This document shows positions 1 to 11,739 of a stretch of DNA of 64,000 bases, piece after piece; position 1 is the stretch's first letter; each line of letters opens with the position of its first letter. The DNA is from Hyperoodon ampullatus (Eukaryota; Chordata; Mammalia; Artiodactyla; Ziphiidae), in the NCBI GenBank assembly GCA_949752795.1, contig OX457075.1, forward strand, positions 4,092,001 to 4,156,000, in the 5' to 3' direction. The notes under the pieces are model-generated. The model was not told where the DNA came from and ran no database searches. It worked only from the letters and a program-made list of their open reading frames with translations. The position numbers and the translations under genes are program-made.

Positions 1-317
1 TTTTTGAAATTTGATCTGTCAATTTCCTCCTCCCTTCCACCCATCCCAAGACAATAACTGTAGTTGTTTCATTTGTTCAGGAGAAAAAAGTGACAGCAAA
101 AAGCCCCTGTCTTTTGTTTTAGGATTCCCAAAGCCTGAACCATTTAAAGAGAGCATGCTCGGTACTTCTGAGATAAATGTGATTGAGGGAGTTTCTCTGG
201 GGTAAAAGGTGCTCATTCAATCAACAAACACTTATTGAATACCTACTAAGAGGCAGGCACTGCTCTGGAGTCTGGGTATACAGCAATGAACAGACCGAGT
301 CCCATCTTGCGGAGGTT

Positions 318-670
318 TTTTTTTTTAATTGAAGTATAGTTGATTTACAATATTGTGTTAGTTTCAGTAGCAAAGTGATTTGGTTATATATATATATATG
401 TATATACATATATATATACACATATATATTTTTGACCAAATATATACACATTCTTTTTAAATATATATATTCTTTTAAAATACATATATATAACCAAATA
501 TATATATACATTCTTTTAAAATATATATACATTTAAGATATATATACATTCTTTTTGAAATCTTTTCCATTATAGGTTATTACAAGATATTGAATATAGT
601 TCCCTGTGCTATACAGTAAATCCTTGTTGTTTACCTATTTTGTATATGGTAGTGTGTATCTGTCAATCCC
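318..670 (-). mobile_element. L1 3'-end fragment, minus strand
   Basis: It starts with poly(T) at 318-326, followed by the L1 3' UTR wording 'gaagtatagttgatttacaa' in antisense, as in other artiodactyl and cetacean L1s. It carries an expanded AT microsatellite. Near-matching flanks (tcccat..ttg.ggag at about 299 and 667) look like a diverged target-site duplication. Confidence 0.75.
387..545. repeat. AT/ATAC microsatellite inside L1 3' UTR
   Basis: Alternating TATATA with TATG/CATA interruptions and repeated 'ttcttttaaaatatatata' units lie at the position where other L1 3' UTRs in this window also have simple repeats. Confidence 0.8.
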
Positions 671-756
671 ATGCTTTGTGGAGCTTTTTAGTGGGGGTGT
701 GGAGGGACAAATAAATATATCAGATGGTGATAAGTGGCATAGAAACAGAGAAGTTG

Positions 757-1090
757 GACCTCCCTGGTGGTGCAGTGGTTAAGAATCCTCCTGCCAATGC
801 AGGGCACACGGGTTTGAGCCCTGGTCTGGGAAGACCCCACATGCCGCGGAGCAACTAAGCCCATGCGCCACAACTACTGAGCCCACGAGCCACAACTACT
901 GAAGCCCATGCGCCTAGAGTCCGTGCTCTGCAACAAGAGAAGCCAGCGCAATGAGAAGCCCGCGCACCACAACGAAGAGTAGCCCCCGTTCGCCTCAACT
1001 AGAGAAAGCCTGCGTGCAGCAACGAAGACCCAACGCAGCCAAAAAAATAAAATAAATAAATAAGTAAATAAATCTTAAAAAAAAAAAACC
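757..1090 (+). mobile_element. CHR-type SINE (long form)
   Basis: The tRNA-related head has 'tggtgcagtggttaagaatc' box A-like and 'ggtttgagccctgg' box B-like wording. A body of repeated 'acaactactgagccc' units follows, then a 'gacccaacgcagcc' tail and A-rich end. This long form retains the region deleted in the toothed-whale short forms. Confidence 0.9.
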
Positions 1091-2298
1091 AAAACAAAGA
1101 AGTCAAGACAACAGAGTTACAGGGCAGTGCCTGGGAGGTGGGGAAGGGGATGGGTACCAGGATAGACAGGATGAGCAGGAGAGGCCTCTCTGATGAGGCC
1201 ACGGATGAACAGAGATGTAGGTGAAGAGGAAGGGACCCAGGAGGATATCTGGGGAGAAAGTGATCCAGGCACTTAACAAATGGTGATACTACTGAGACCA
1301 CATTTGGAACGAAATCTTTTTCTTTTATTCGAGGACCAGCAAGGAGGCTAGTGTAGGTGGTGCAGAGTGAGCGAAGATGAGGGGAACAGGTGACGAGGTC
1401 GGAGGTGCGTTCAGAGGAGGATGCAGGCAGCCCGAGGCCAGGGAGGTGGCCAGAGCACAGCATCAGAGGGAGGGTAGGAGGTGAGGTCAGAGAAGAGCAG
1501 GGCCAGATCCTACAGGGCCACTGTGAGAACTTCCGGCTTTACTAAGAGCAGGGTGGGAACCCTTTCAGGGTTGTGAGCAGGGGAGTGACTGGATCTGACT
1601 TGGTTTGAAAAGACTTATTCTGGCTGATGTAGGGGAGCGGGGACATAACAGGAGTGGGGAGACAGGTTAGGAGGATAATGCAATAATGCAGGCAGGAAGT
1701 GATGATGCCTTGGGCCAGGCGAGGCTGGAGGAGATGGTAAGAAGTACTCACATTCCGGCTCTAGGCTGAAGGTTGAGCCAACAGGAGTCACTGATGGATG
1801 GGAGGTGGGATGTGAGCGAGAGAGAGAGAGGTCAGGGATGACTCCATGGTTCTGAGCCACTGGAAGAGTGGAGCTGCCATGTAAGGAGATGGGAGACCAT
1901 GGAGTGCACACTGGAAGGGAGAAGTCGGGAGCTGACTTTGGAAGATGCCTGTTCCACATCCGCTCAGCAATGCTGAAGGGGCAGTTGGACATTATTCTGG
2001 AGTTCAGGGTTGAGGTGAAAGAATCAGCATAGTGTGGTATTTAAAGCCATGGGGCAGGATTAAATCACCTTGGGAGTAAAGATAGATTACAGAAGAGAAC
2101 TCCTGGTCGGATGTGGGGAGGGCAACTAGTTTAGAGGTCAGGGAGAGGTCATGGAATCAACCAAGAAAACAGGAAGAGCCACCAATAAGCATGAAAAGGA
2201 TGAGATTAGGTGATGCATGTGAAAAACCTTCCATAAAGAAGAAACGATTGGTGTATACAGAGGAATGTGAAGTCAGGAACCGAGATGAGTGCAAATGA

Positions 2299-2690
2299 CC
2301 TTATTTACAAAACAGAAAGAGACTCACAGACATAGAAAACAAACTTATGGTTATTGGAGGGGAAAGGGGGAGGGATAAATTAGAAGTTTGGGATTAACAG
2401 ATACACACGACTGTGTATAAAACAGATACACAAGGGCCTACTGTACAGCACAGGGAACTATACTCAATATAACCCACAATGGAAAAGAATCTGAAAAAGA
2501 ATATATATATATATATATGTATGTATGTGTATATATATATGTGTGTATATATATATATGTATGTGTATATATATATATGTATATATATATATGTGTGTGT
2601 GTGTATATATATATCTGAGTCACCTTGCTGTACACCTGAAGTACTATACTTCAGTTAAAAAATTTTAATTAGAAGACTGAAAAAAAAAAG
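2299..2690 (+). mobile_element. L1 3'-end fragment, plus strand
   Basis: L1 3' UTR wording ('cagagagact'-like start, 'acagcacagggaactatact', 'cttgctgtacacctgaag') ends in poly(A). It is severely 5'-truncated and carries a large AT/GT microsatellite. Confidence 0.8.
2498..2615. repeat. (TA)n(TG)n microsatellite
   Basis: TATA and TGTG/TATG runs lie between 'gaaaaagaa' and 'ctgagtcaccttgctgtaca' of the host L1, exactly where the L1 at 48.3-49.4 kb has its own repeat. Confidence 0.85.
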
Positions 2691-2950
2691 AAACCAAGAT
2701 GGGATCATGTATGCCAGACTGTGGAGACTAGACTTTAATCTTTGGGTGCTGTAGGGTCACTGGAAGATTTCACATAGCCAAGTGATGTTTTTCAATTTTC
2801 CTTTAGTAAAATCACTCTAGCAGCACTGTAGAGAATGAATTTTTGTTTTGTGGGAGGTGTTAGAAAGTGGGCTGAAAGCAGGGAGACTATTTTAAAAACT
2901 AAGGCAAGAGAACATGAGAGAGAAAATTAAAAAAAAATTAAAATGTAGAG

Positions 2951-3167
2951 GGGCTTCCCTGGTGGTGCAGTGGTTGAGAGTCTGCCTGCCGATGCAGGGG
3001 ACACAGGTTCGTGCCCCAGTCTGGGAAGATCCCACGTGCTGTGGAGCGGCTAGGCCCGTGAGCCATGGCCTCCGAGCCTGCATGTCCGGAGCCTGTGCTC
3101 CACAACGGGAGAGGCCACAACAGTGAGAGGCCCGCATACCGCAAAATAAATAAATAAATAAATAAAT
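2951..3167 (+). mobile_element. CHR-2-type SINE (short form)
   Basis: The head 'ggcttccctggtggtgcagt' leads to a short body ending 'gagaggcccgcataccgc', then (AAAT)n. Flanks aaaatgtagag (about 2940) and aaaatgtagaa (about 3168) form the target-site duplication. Confidence 0.93.
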
Positions 3168-3429
3168 AAAATGTAGAAAATAGGGAGGGAGTGAAGAAGA
3201 TGCAGGGGTCCAGCACGATCACTAACCTCCAGTTTATAGGACTTAGTGGAAGGCAATGCTAATACTTGAAATCAAAAACATACAAGTAACAGGTTTGGGG
3301 GAGGGGAGATAATAAAGTCAGTGTTTCTGAGGTAATGGGGTATGTTCACCACAGGTAGATATACAAATTTGAAATTTAGGGATAAAAATGTAGATTTATG
3401 AGCCATCAACATAAAGATGACAGTCCATG

Positions 3430-5031
3430 TACATCAACCATGAGAAAAAAAAAGAATTTCCCTTCAATTTCATAAAATATACATTCTACTTTGAGTGCCC
3501 ATGGAAAAGGTATAGGCCCATTTCAGATATTAAAATAGTGTAAAAATATCAAATAAAATATTAGCTGATTTTCAAAACAAAAAATTATACGGCAGCAAAA
3601 CTACTCTGTACAATACTATAATGGTGGATACATGTCATTATACATTTGTCCAAACCTACAGAATGTACAACACCAAGGGTGAACCCTGATGTAACCTATG
3701 GCCTCTGGATGATAATGATGTGTCAGCGTAGGATCATCAGTTGTAACAAGTGTACCGTCTGGTGGGGATGTTGGTGGCGGGGGAGGTGAGACATGTGTGG
3801 GGGCAGGGGGTCTATGGGACATCTCTGCACCTTCTGCCCAACTTTGCTGTGAGCCCAAAACTGCTTTAAAAAGTAAAGTCTATTTTTAAAAATCTTGAGC
3901 AAGTAGAGTTTATCCTAGCAATACCAGAACAGTTTAACACTGGAAAAATCTAACAATGCAATTTCTCACTATAATGGGATAAAGGAAAGAATACATCACA
4001 TGATAATCTCAATATATAAATAAAAAGCATTTGATAAAGTTCAAACCAATTTATGGTTTTAAAAGGACTCAGAAAACTGAACAATAGAAAATATCCTTCA
4101 CTTGACAAAGACTCTGTTAAAAGCCTAGGGTAAACACTCTTTTTGACAGGGAAACTTTAGTCTCAGAAGAGGGCAAAGATGTCCACTATCATCACAACTG
4201 TACAAACAGTACTGGAGATCCTAGCCAATGCAGTAAGACAGGAGAAAGAAATAAAAGGTATCAGGATTGAAAGGGAAAAGACAAAGCCATAATTATTTGC
4301 AGCTAAAAATAACTTTTATACAGATAACACAATAGAGTCAAGATAAACTATTATAACTCATAAAAGCCCAGTAAGGTTCTCAGATACACAATTGACTTAT
4401 AAACATTAATTAATACTTTCCCATGAGCAACAGCCAGTAAAAAAAAAAAAAATTGTAGAAGTAAAATATATTGGAAAAAATGACCTAAGTTAGGGTCTTC
4501 CCTGGTGACGCAGTGGTTGAAAATCTGTCTGCCAATGCAGGGGACACGGGTTTGAGCCCTGGTCTGGGAAGATCCCACATGTCACGGAGCAACTAGGCCC
4601 GTGAGCCACAACTACTGAGCCTGTGCGTCTGGAGCTTGTGCTCCACAACAAGAGAGGCCACGACAGTGAGAGGCCCACACACCGTGATGAAGAGTGGCCC
4701 CCGCCTGCTGCAACTAGAGAAACTCCATGCACAGAAACGAAGACCCAACACAGCCCCCCCCCCAAAATGACCTAAGTTACAATAGAACAAAACAACAAAC
4801 TGTCTAGAAATTTTTTAATGCACAACATCTACATGGGGAAAATATTTAAGTTATTTTAAAGCTTTACATAAGACCTGAATAAATGGACAGATACAATACA
4901 GGGATGAATCTCACAGCCATATGTTAAGGGAAAGAAGTCAGACACCAAAGAGTATATACTATGTGACTACATTTATATGAAGTGCAAATAGGCAAAACTA
5001 ATCTACAGTGAGAGAAGTCAGAATACTGGTT
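3430..5031 (+). repeat. Old L1M-type LINE fragment, plus strand
   Basis: Decayed L1 ORF2/3' UTR wording reads on the + strand (for example 'gagatcctagccaatgcagt' near 4215 and 'gaagtgcaaataggcaaaac' near 4980). It is interrupted by a SINE at 4493-4763 and by the younger L1 at its right end. Its last 550 bp match 11405-11725 closely. Confidence 0.65.
4493..4763 (+). mobile_element. CHR-type SINE with C-run tail
   Basis: This long-form SINE is flanked by a perfect 16-bp target-site duplication aaaatgacctaagtta (4477-4492 and 4764-4779). Its 3' tail is a run of C (4754-4763) instead of poly(A). Confidence 0.93.
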
Positions 5032-5069
5032 CTCTCATAAGGATCAGAGCAGAAATAAATGAAATAGAA

Positions 5070-6759
5070 ATGAAGAAAACAATAGCAAAGATCAATAAAA
5101 CTAAAAGTTGGTCTTTTGAGAAGATAAACAAAACTGATAAACCTTTAGCCAGACTCATCAAGAAAAAAAAGGAGAGGATGCAAATCAATAAAATTAGAAA
5201 TGAAAAAGGAGAAATCACAACTGACACCACAGAAATACAAAAGATTATAAGAGACTACTACAAACAAAAATATGCCAATAAAATGGACAACCATGAAGAA
5301 ATGGACAAATTATTGGAAAGGTACAATTTTCCAACAGTGAACAAGGAAGAATTAGAAAATATAAACAGACCTATCACAAATAATGAAATTGAAACTGTAA
5401 TTAAAAATCTTCTAACAAACAAAAGTCCAGGACCAGATGGCTTCACAGGTGAATTCTATCAAACATTTACAGAAAGGCTAATACCCACCCTTCTCAAACT
5501 CTTCCAAAAAATTGCAGAGGGAGGAATACTCCCAAATTTGTTCTATAAGGCCACCATCACCCTGATACCAAAACTAGACAAAGATATCACAAAAAAAGAA
5601 AATTACAGACCAATATCACTGATGAATATACAGGCAAAAATCCTCAACAAAATACTAGCAAACAGAATCCAACAACACATTAAAAGGATCATGCACCATG
5701 ATCAAGTGGGATTTATCCAAGGAATGCAAGGATTCTTCAATATATACAAATCAATCAATGTGATACACCATAGTAACAAATTAAGGAATAAAATCTATAT
5801 AATCATCTTGATAGATGCAGAAAAAGCTTTTGACAAAATTCAACAATGATTTATGATAAAAACTCTCCAGAAAATGGGCATAGAGGGAACCTGCCTCAAC
5901 ATAATAAAGGCCATATATGACAAAATCCACAGCAAACATCATTCTCAATGGTGAAAAAGTGAAAGCATTTCCACTAAGATCAGGAACAAGACGAGGAGGT
6001 CCACTCTTGCCACTCTTACTCAACATAGTTTTGGAAGTCCTAGCCATGGCAATCAGAGAAGAAAAAGAAATAAAAGGAATACAAATTGGAAAAGAAGAAG
6101 TAAAACTGTCACTGTCTGCCGATGACATGATACTATACATAGAAAATCCTAAAGATGCCACCAGAAAACTACTAGAACTAATCAATGAATTTGGTAAAGT
6201 TGCAGGATACAAAATTAATGCACAGAAATCTCTTGCATTCCTATACACTAACAAGGACAAATCAGAAAGAGAAATTAAGGAAACAATCTCATTTACCATC
6301 ACAAGAAAAAGAATAAAATACCTAGGAATAAACCTACCTAAGGAGGCAAAAGATCTATATCCAGAAAACTATAAAACACTGATGAAAGAAATCAAAGATG
6401 ACATAAACAGGTGGAGAAATATACCATGTTCTTGGACAGGAAGAATCAATATTGTGAAAATGACTATACTACCCAAAGCAATCTACAGATTCAATGCAAT
6501 CCTTATCAAATAACCAATGGCATTCTTCACAGAATTAGAACAAAAAATTTTACAATTTGTATGGAAACAGAAAAGACCCCAAATAGCCAAAGTAATCTTG
6601 AGAAAGAAAAACGGAGCTGGAGGAATAAGGATCCCCGACTTCAAACTATACTACAAAGCTACAGTAATGGTATTGGCACAAAAACAGAAATATAGATCAA
6701 TGGTACAGGATAGAAAGCCCAGAGATAAACCCACACACCCATGGTCACCTAATTTATGA
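5070..6759 (+). pseudogene. L1 ORF2 remnant (reverse transcriptase), broken
   Basis: Reverse-transcriptase wording is visible: [11 protein letters not shown] near 5424, then a stop at 5847-5849. A frame change follows before 5917, and the next frame carries [14 protein letters not shown] with the catalytic pair of Asp at 6121-6126. A stop at 6511-6513 and a further frame change follow. The residue before ADD is Ser (tct, 6115-6117) where active L1s have Phe. The endonuclease domain and ORF1 are absent because of 5' truncation. Confidence 0.9.
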
Positions 6760-6941
6760 CAAAGGAGGAAGAACATACAATAGGGAAAAGACAGCCTCTT
6801 CAATAAGTGGTGTTGGGAAAACTGGACAGCTACATGTAAAAGAATGAAATTAGAACACTTCCTAACACCACACACAAAAATAAACTCAAAATGGATTAAA
6901 GACCTAAATATAAGGCCAGACACTATAAAACTCTTAGAGGA

Positions 6942-7157
6942 GGGCTTCCCTGGTGGCACAGAGGTTGAGAGTCTGCCTGCTGATGCAGGGGACATGGGTT
7001 CGTGCCCCAGTCTGGGAAGATCCCACATGCTGCAGAGCGGCTAGGCCCATGAGCCATGGCCACTGAGCCTGCGCGTCTGGAGCCTGTGCTCCGCAACGGG
7101 AGAGGCCACAGCAGTGAGAGGCCCGTGTACCACAAAAAAACAAAAAAACAACAACAA
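6942..7157 (+). mobile_element. CHR-2-type SINE inside L1
   Basis: This short-form SINE is flanked by the 15-bp duplication aaaactcttagagga (6927-6941 and 7158-7172). It is inserted in the L1 body and is therefore younger than it. Confidence 0.94.
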
Positions 7158-8639
7158 AAAACTCTTAGAGGAAAACATAGGAAAAACACTCTTTGACATA
7201 AACCACAGCAAGATCTTTTTTGACCCACCTCCTAGAGTAATGAAAATAAAAACAAATGGAACCTAGTTAAACTTCAAGGCTTTTGCACAGCAAAGCAAAC
7301 CATAAACAAGACAAAAAGACAACCCACAGAATGGGAGAAAATATTTGCAAACGAAGCAACAGACAAAGGATTAATCTCCAAAATATACAAACAACTCATG
7401 TAGCTCAATATCAAAAAAAATCAAACAACCCAATTAAAAAATGGGCAGAAGACCTAACTAGACACTTCACCAAAGAAGACATGCAGATGGCCAAAAGGCG
7501 CATGATAAGCTGCTCAACATCACTAATTATTAAAGAAATGTGAATCAAAAGTACAATGAGTTATCACCTCACACCAGTCAGAATGGCCATCATCAAAAAA
7601 TCTACAAACAATAAACGCTGGAGAGGGTGTGGAGAAAAGGGAACCCTCATGCATTGTTGGTGGGAATGTAAATTGATACAGCCACTGTGGAGAGCAGTAT
7701 GGAGGTTCCTTAAAAAACTAAATAGAACTACCATATGACAGCAATACCACTACTGGGCATATACCCTGAGAAAACCATAATTTAAAAGGGCACATGTACC
7801 TCAATGCTCATTGCAGCACTATTTACAATAGCCAGGACATGGAAACAACTGAAATGTCCAATGACAGATGAATGGATAAAGAAGATGTGGTACATATATA
7901 CAATGGGATATTACTCAGCCATAAAAAGGAATGAAATTGGGTCATTTGTAGTGAGGTGGATGGATCTAGAGTCTGTCATACAGAGTGAAGTAAGTCATAA
8001 AGAGAAAAACAATTATTGTATATTAACGCATATATATGGCATCTAGAAAAATGGTACAGATGAACCTATTTGCAGGGCAGGAATAGAGACATAGATGTAG
8101 TGAAGGGACATGTGGACACAGGGTGGGACGAATTGGGAGATTAGGATTGACATATATGCACTACCATGCATAAAATAGATAGCTAGTGGGAACCTGCTAT
8201 AAAGCACAGGAAGCTCAGCTCAGTGCTCTGTGATGACCTAGAGGGGTGAGATGGGGTGAGGGTAGGAGGGAGGTCCAAGAGGAGGGGATATAGGTATACT
8301 TATAGCTGATTGACTTAATTGTACAGCAGAAACTAACACAACACAGAAAAGCAATTATACTCCAATAAAAAATAATAATTAAAAGAAAAAAAGAAGAAGA
8401 AACACCAGAGTCAAGCTCAAGGAAAAGCTCTCCAGAGAAGTGCCCCTTGAGCTGAGCTTTAAGGAAGGAGTTGAAAGGGGGGCAGTTGGGCAAGGTGGTG
8501 GCAGAGGAGGAGGATGGAGGAGGGAGGAAGGATGGGCATCCAAAGGACACGTCTGAAGGCCCAAGGCTAGAAATAGCTTCCTTTAGCGAAGTTCAAGTAA
8601 GTCCTTTTTTTTTTTTAATTCATAGCCAATTATTTTAAG

Positions 8640-8931
8640 CACTGATTTTTGTTTTTGTTTTTGTTTTTTTGGCTGTGTTGGGTCTTTGTTGCTGCGTGTG
8701 GGCTTTCTCTAGGTGTGGCGAGCGGGGGCTACTCTTCATTGCGGTGCGCGGGGTTCTCATTGCAGTGGCTTCTCTTGTTGCGGAGCATGGGATCTAGAGC
8801 GCAGGCTCAGTAGTTGTGGTGCACGGGCTCAGTTGCTCCGCGGCATGTGGGATCTGCCTGGACCAGGGCTTGAACCCGTATCCCTGCATTGGCAGGCGGA
8901 TTCTTAACCACTGCACCACCAGGGAAGTCCC
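8640..8931 (-). mobile_element. CHR-type SINE (long form), minus strand
   Basis: Read in antisense it begins with T-rich sequence and 'ggctgtgttgggtctttgtt', and ends 'ccaccagggaagtccc'. Flanks caagtaagtccttt (about 8594) and caagtaattcttt (8932) look like a diverged duplication. Confidence 0.9.
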
Positions 8932-9040
8932 AAGTAATTCTTTAAAGCAGATACAAAGGGTAAAGTTGAAAAATAAAGGAATAGTGGGAAATACAGCTTA
9001 AGAATCAGGAAGGAGTTATATCTTGAAGGGCCTTGTGTGC

Positions 9041-9043
<3 letters not shown>

Positions 9044-9071
<28 letters not shown>

Positions 9072-9262
9072 GCAGTATGCGGGCCTCTCACCGCTGCGGC
9101 CTCTCCCATTGTGGAGCACAAGCTCCGGACGCGGAGGCTCAGCGGCCATGGCTCATGGGCCCAGCTGCTCCGCGGCATGTGGGATCCTCCCGGACCGGGG
9201 CACGAACCCGTGTCCCCTGTATCGGCAGGCGGACTCTCAACCACTGCGCCACCAGGGAAGCT
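9044..9262 (-). mobile_element. CHR-2-type SINE (short form), minus strand
   Basis: Poly(T) is followed by the antisense short form. It is flanked by the 12-bp duplication cttgtgtgctga (9032-9043 and 9263-9274). Confidence 0.94.
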
Positions 9263-9889
9263 CTTGTGTGCTGAATTTGAACTTTGTCCTGAAAGCTATG
9301 GGAAGCTCTTGAAAGATTTTAAGTAGGAAATAGATGATACAATTTGCTTTTCAGAAAGATCATTTTGTCAGTAATGTTGAGGGCACATAGGAGGGTTGAG
9401 TAGATTGTAGGGAAACCAGTTAGAAGATACTGCAGTAGTGCCTGATAGAGGTGATGAGAGTCTGAATCGAGGCAGTGAGAGTGGCTGTAGAAATGAAATT
9501 GAGGGAGGACAGGGAGAGAGGGAGGGACTGATACAAGAGGTAATAAAAAGAGACCCGGGAGAACCTGATGACTGAGTGTGAGGGATGAGTGGGAATGAGG
9601 AATAGAGGAAGGTTCCCAGGCTTCTAGGTGAGGTGTCTGGCGACTTGACGATGCCACTTACTGAGACAGAAGCCAAAACTGGAACAGGAAGACGATGTGT
9701 TTGGTTTGGGACATATTTAATTTGGTGTGTCTATGAGACATCCAAGTGGGGATGTCAGATAAATGGATATCTGGGTCTGGAGTTCAGCAGTGATCAGGGC
9801 TGAAGATAAAGACTTAGAAGTCACCAGAATAAAAATGGTAGCTGAAGCCCTGGGTTAAAGAGAGTGCTTAGTTAAAAAACAAATTAGGG

Positions 9890-10113
9890 GGCTTCCCTGG
9901 TGACGCAGTGGTTGAGAGTCTGCCTGCCGATGCAGGGGACACAGGTTCGTGCCCCGGTCCGGGAAGATCCCACATGCCGCGGAGCGGCTGGGCCCGTGAG
10001 CCATGGCCACTGAGCCTGCGCGTCCGGAGCCTGTGCTCCGCAACGGGAGAGGCCGCAACAGTGAGAGGCCCGCGTACCTCAAAAAAAAACCAAGACAAAA
10101 CAAAAAACAAACA
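9890..10113 (+). mobile_element. CHR-2-type SINE (short form)
   Basis: It is flanked by the 16-bp duplication aaaaaacaaattaggg (9874-9889 and 10114-10129). The tail is A-rich with C interruptions. Confidence 0.94.
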
Positions 10114-10379
10114 AAAAAACAAATTAGGGAACACCGATTTAGCAGGCCATCAGAAGAAGAGGAAGCCTTGAAAGATATTAAGAAGGAATGTCCAGAAAGG
10201 CAGAAGGAAAACATAATGATAAGCACCATTTTGGGGGATACCTACTGTCTTCTAGTGAATGGCCTGGGACCTTTATATACATCATTTCACTGAATTCTTA
10301 TGGCAACCCTAGAAGGTAGATGTTTTCAAACAGAAAAACTTAAGTTCTGAGAAGTTAAGTCATTTGACAAGAGTATGTT

Positions 10380-10590
10380 TGGCCTCTGGAGTCAGTTGAA
10401 ACCCAGATTGAAAACCCACCTCCCAGTAGCTATGGGACGTGTGCAAGTTTGTCATCTCTCTGAGTCTCGATTTCGTCGTCCACATAGGATACAAATAGAA
10501 CCTACCTCTGAGGATTTTTGTGAAGATTAGATGAGATATTAGCCTACGTAAAGTGCCTGGCACTGAGTGGGTACCCGATACCTGATAGTT
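10380..10590 (+). repeat. MIR relic
   Basis: Core MIR wording is visible: 'tctctgagtctc' with 'gatttcgtc', then 'gtgaagattagatgagata' and 'aaagtgcctggcactgag'. It is an ancient SINE. Confidence 0.8.
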
Positions 10591-11404
10591 ATTACCCTTA
10601 TTAGTTAACTATAACCACATATAACTATGTTAACAAGTTACTGTCTCTCCTTTAGCTCCAAATTCTCACCTAAGGTCCTTAGTGTACAACTGAGACCTGA
10701 GCCAGGCGAAACTACTATAAGGCTTTGCTAAAGACTTAGGCATAGCTAGATGGGAATGAACACAGAGAGCAACGTAATGCTTGATAATCTGAAAGTGTAT
10801 CACTTCATCTTAGGATCCCCTACAGGGGGATACTGCCTTCCTGCCTAGCCCTTGGGAGAAGCCATTTTTCCATACCACCAGGGAGCATCATCAGATAGTC
10901 AGTCCACCTAAAAGCCCAGCAAGAGTGTGGTCCCACAGGAAGTCAGGAGTTCTCACCCAAGTCTAAGACCCACCTTCCAACATCTTGACATCGGTCTGAG
11001 GAACTGCCCTTTCCAGATGATTGATGCAGGGATACTCACTTTCTTCAGAGAAGATCATGTCTACCTCTACAAGGATGGCCTTACAGTATGGCCTCAATAG
11101 CAGAGCCTTATTAGAACACAACAGAATAAGTCCAATGAGGGTTATACCCTTTTCGTAATTCCTAGAAAAGATGAGATTCCTTATACAAAGTCTTCTTAAT
11201 CTTTCAAAACCCTTCTATGCAAAAGTCACTCTGAAAAGTGAGTTTGGATAAAGCCAGAAACTGACTATAGTCCAAGTACAACAACAAGACATATAGCAAA
11301 AGGGCTGAAAAGTAAGAAAAATGTTTTGTCAGTATAATCGAGAAAGAACCATAAATGTATGTCTTAAAAATTAAAAGATGTAAGTAGATATAGAAATGAA
11401 TAAA
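10591..11404. other. Unassigned intergenic sequence
   Basis: I see no convincing ORF, repeat family or RNA gene here. The sequence is AT-moderate and unique-looking by eye. Confidence 0.4.
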
Positions 11405-11735
11405 TTATTGGTTAGGGTTCAAAAAAACTGTAAAAATAAAATATATTGGAAAAAATGGCCTAAGTTACAATAGAACAAAGCAACAAAGTGTCTAGAAATT
11501 TTTTTAACGCACAACATCTACATGGGGAAAATATTTAAGTTGTTTAAAGCTTTACGGAAGACCCGAATAAATGGACAGATACAATACATGGATGAATCTC
11601 ACAGTCATATGTTGAGGGAAAGAAGTCAGACACCAAAGAGTATATACTATGTGACCATATTTATGTGAAGTGCAAATAGGCAAAACTAATCTCCAGTGAG
11701 AGAGGTCAGAATACTGGTTCTTTTTTGGTGATGTG
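11405..11735 (+). repeat. Old L1M-type 3' fragment
   Basis: Same family and same internal joint as the right end of the 3430-5031 element. The shared wording includes 'catctacatggggaaaatat' and 'aagaagtcagacaccaaaga'. It lacks the SINE present in the other copy. Confidence 0.65.
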
Positions 11736-11739
11736 GGTA

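Larger units (their letters stand above)
215..3425 (-). repeat. Old L2-like LINE sequence, interrupted by later insertions
   Basis: Blocks at 215-317, 671-756, 1100-2290 and 2700-3425 resemble L2 read in antisense. Examples are the wording near 1200-1450 and the 'ggatgactcc' stretch near 1835. They are split by an L1 3' end (318-670), a SINE (757-1090), a second L1 3' end (2299-2690) and another SINE (2951-3167). The family call is from memory of the consensus and the boundaries are approximate. Confidence 0.5.
5032..8400 (+). mobile_element. 5'-truncated L1 (LINE-1), plus strand
   Basis: It starts inside the ORF2 reverse-transcriptase region and runs through the C-terminal part, the 3' UTR and an A-rich tail near 8365-8400. 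It is split by a SINE at 6942-7157. ORF2 is broken by stops and frameshifts, so the copy cannot move by itself. Confidence 0.93.
8400..9850 (-). repeat. Old L2-like sequence, interrupted by two SINEs
   Basis: Purine-rich wording such as 'tgagctgagctttaaggaag' (near 8449) and 'aggtgatgag' fits L2 in antisense, continuing around SINEs at 8640-8931 and 9044-9262. The family assignment is tentative. Confidence 0.45.

Noticed and set aside
64..214. Short opposing open frames at the left edge
   Set aside because: They are too short, on both strands at once, and without recognisable similarity. I see nothing supportable in 1-214.
757..1090. tRNA-like box A and box B motifs in this and 19 similar elements
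   Set aside because: They are heads of tRNA-derived SINEs followed by family bodies and A-rich tails, not functional tRNA genes.
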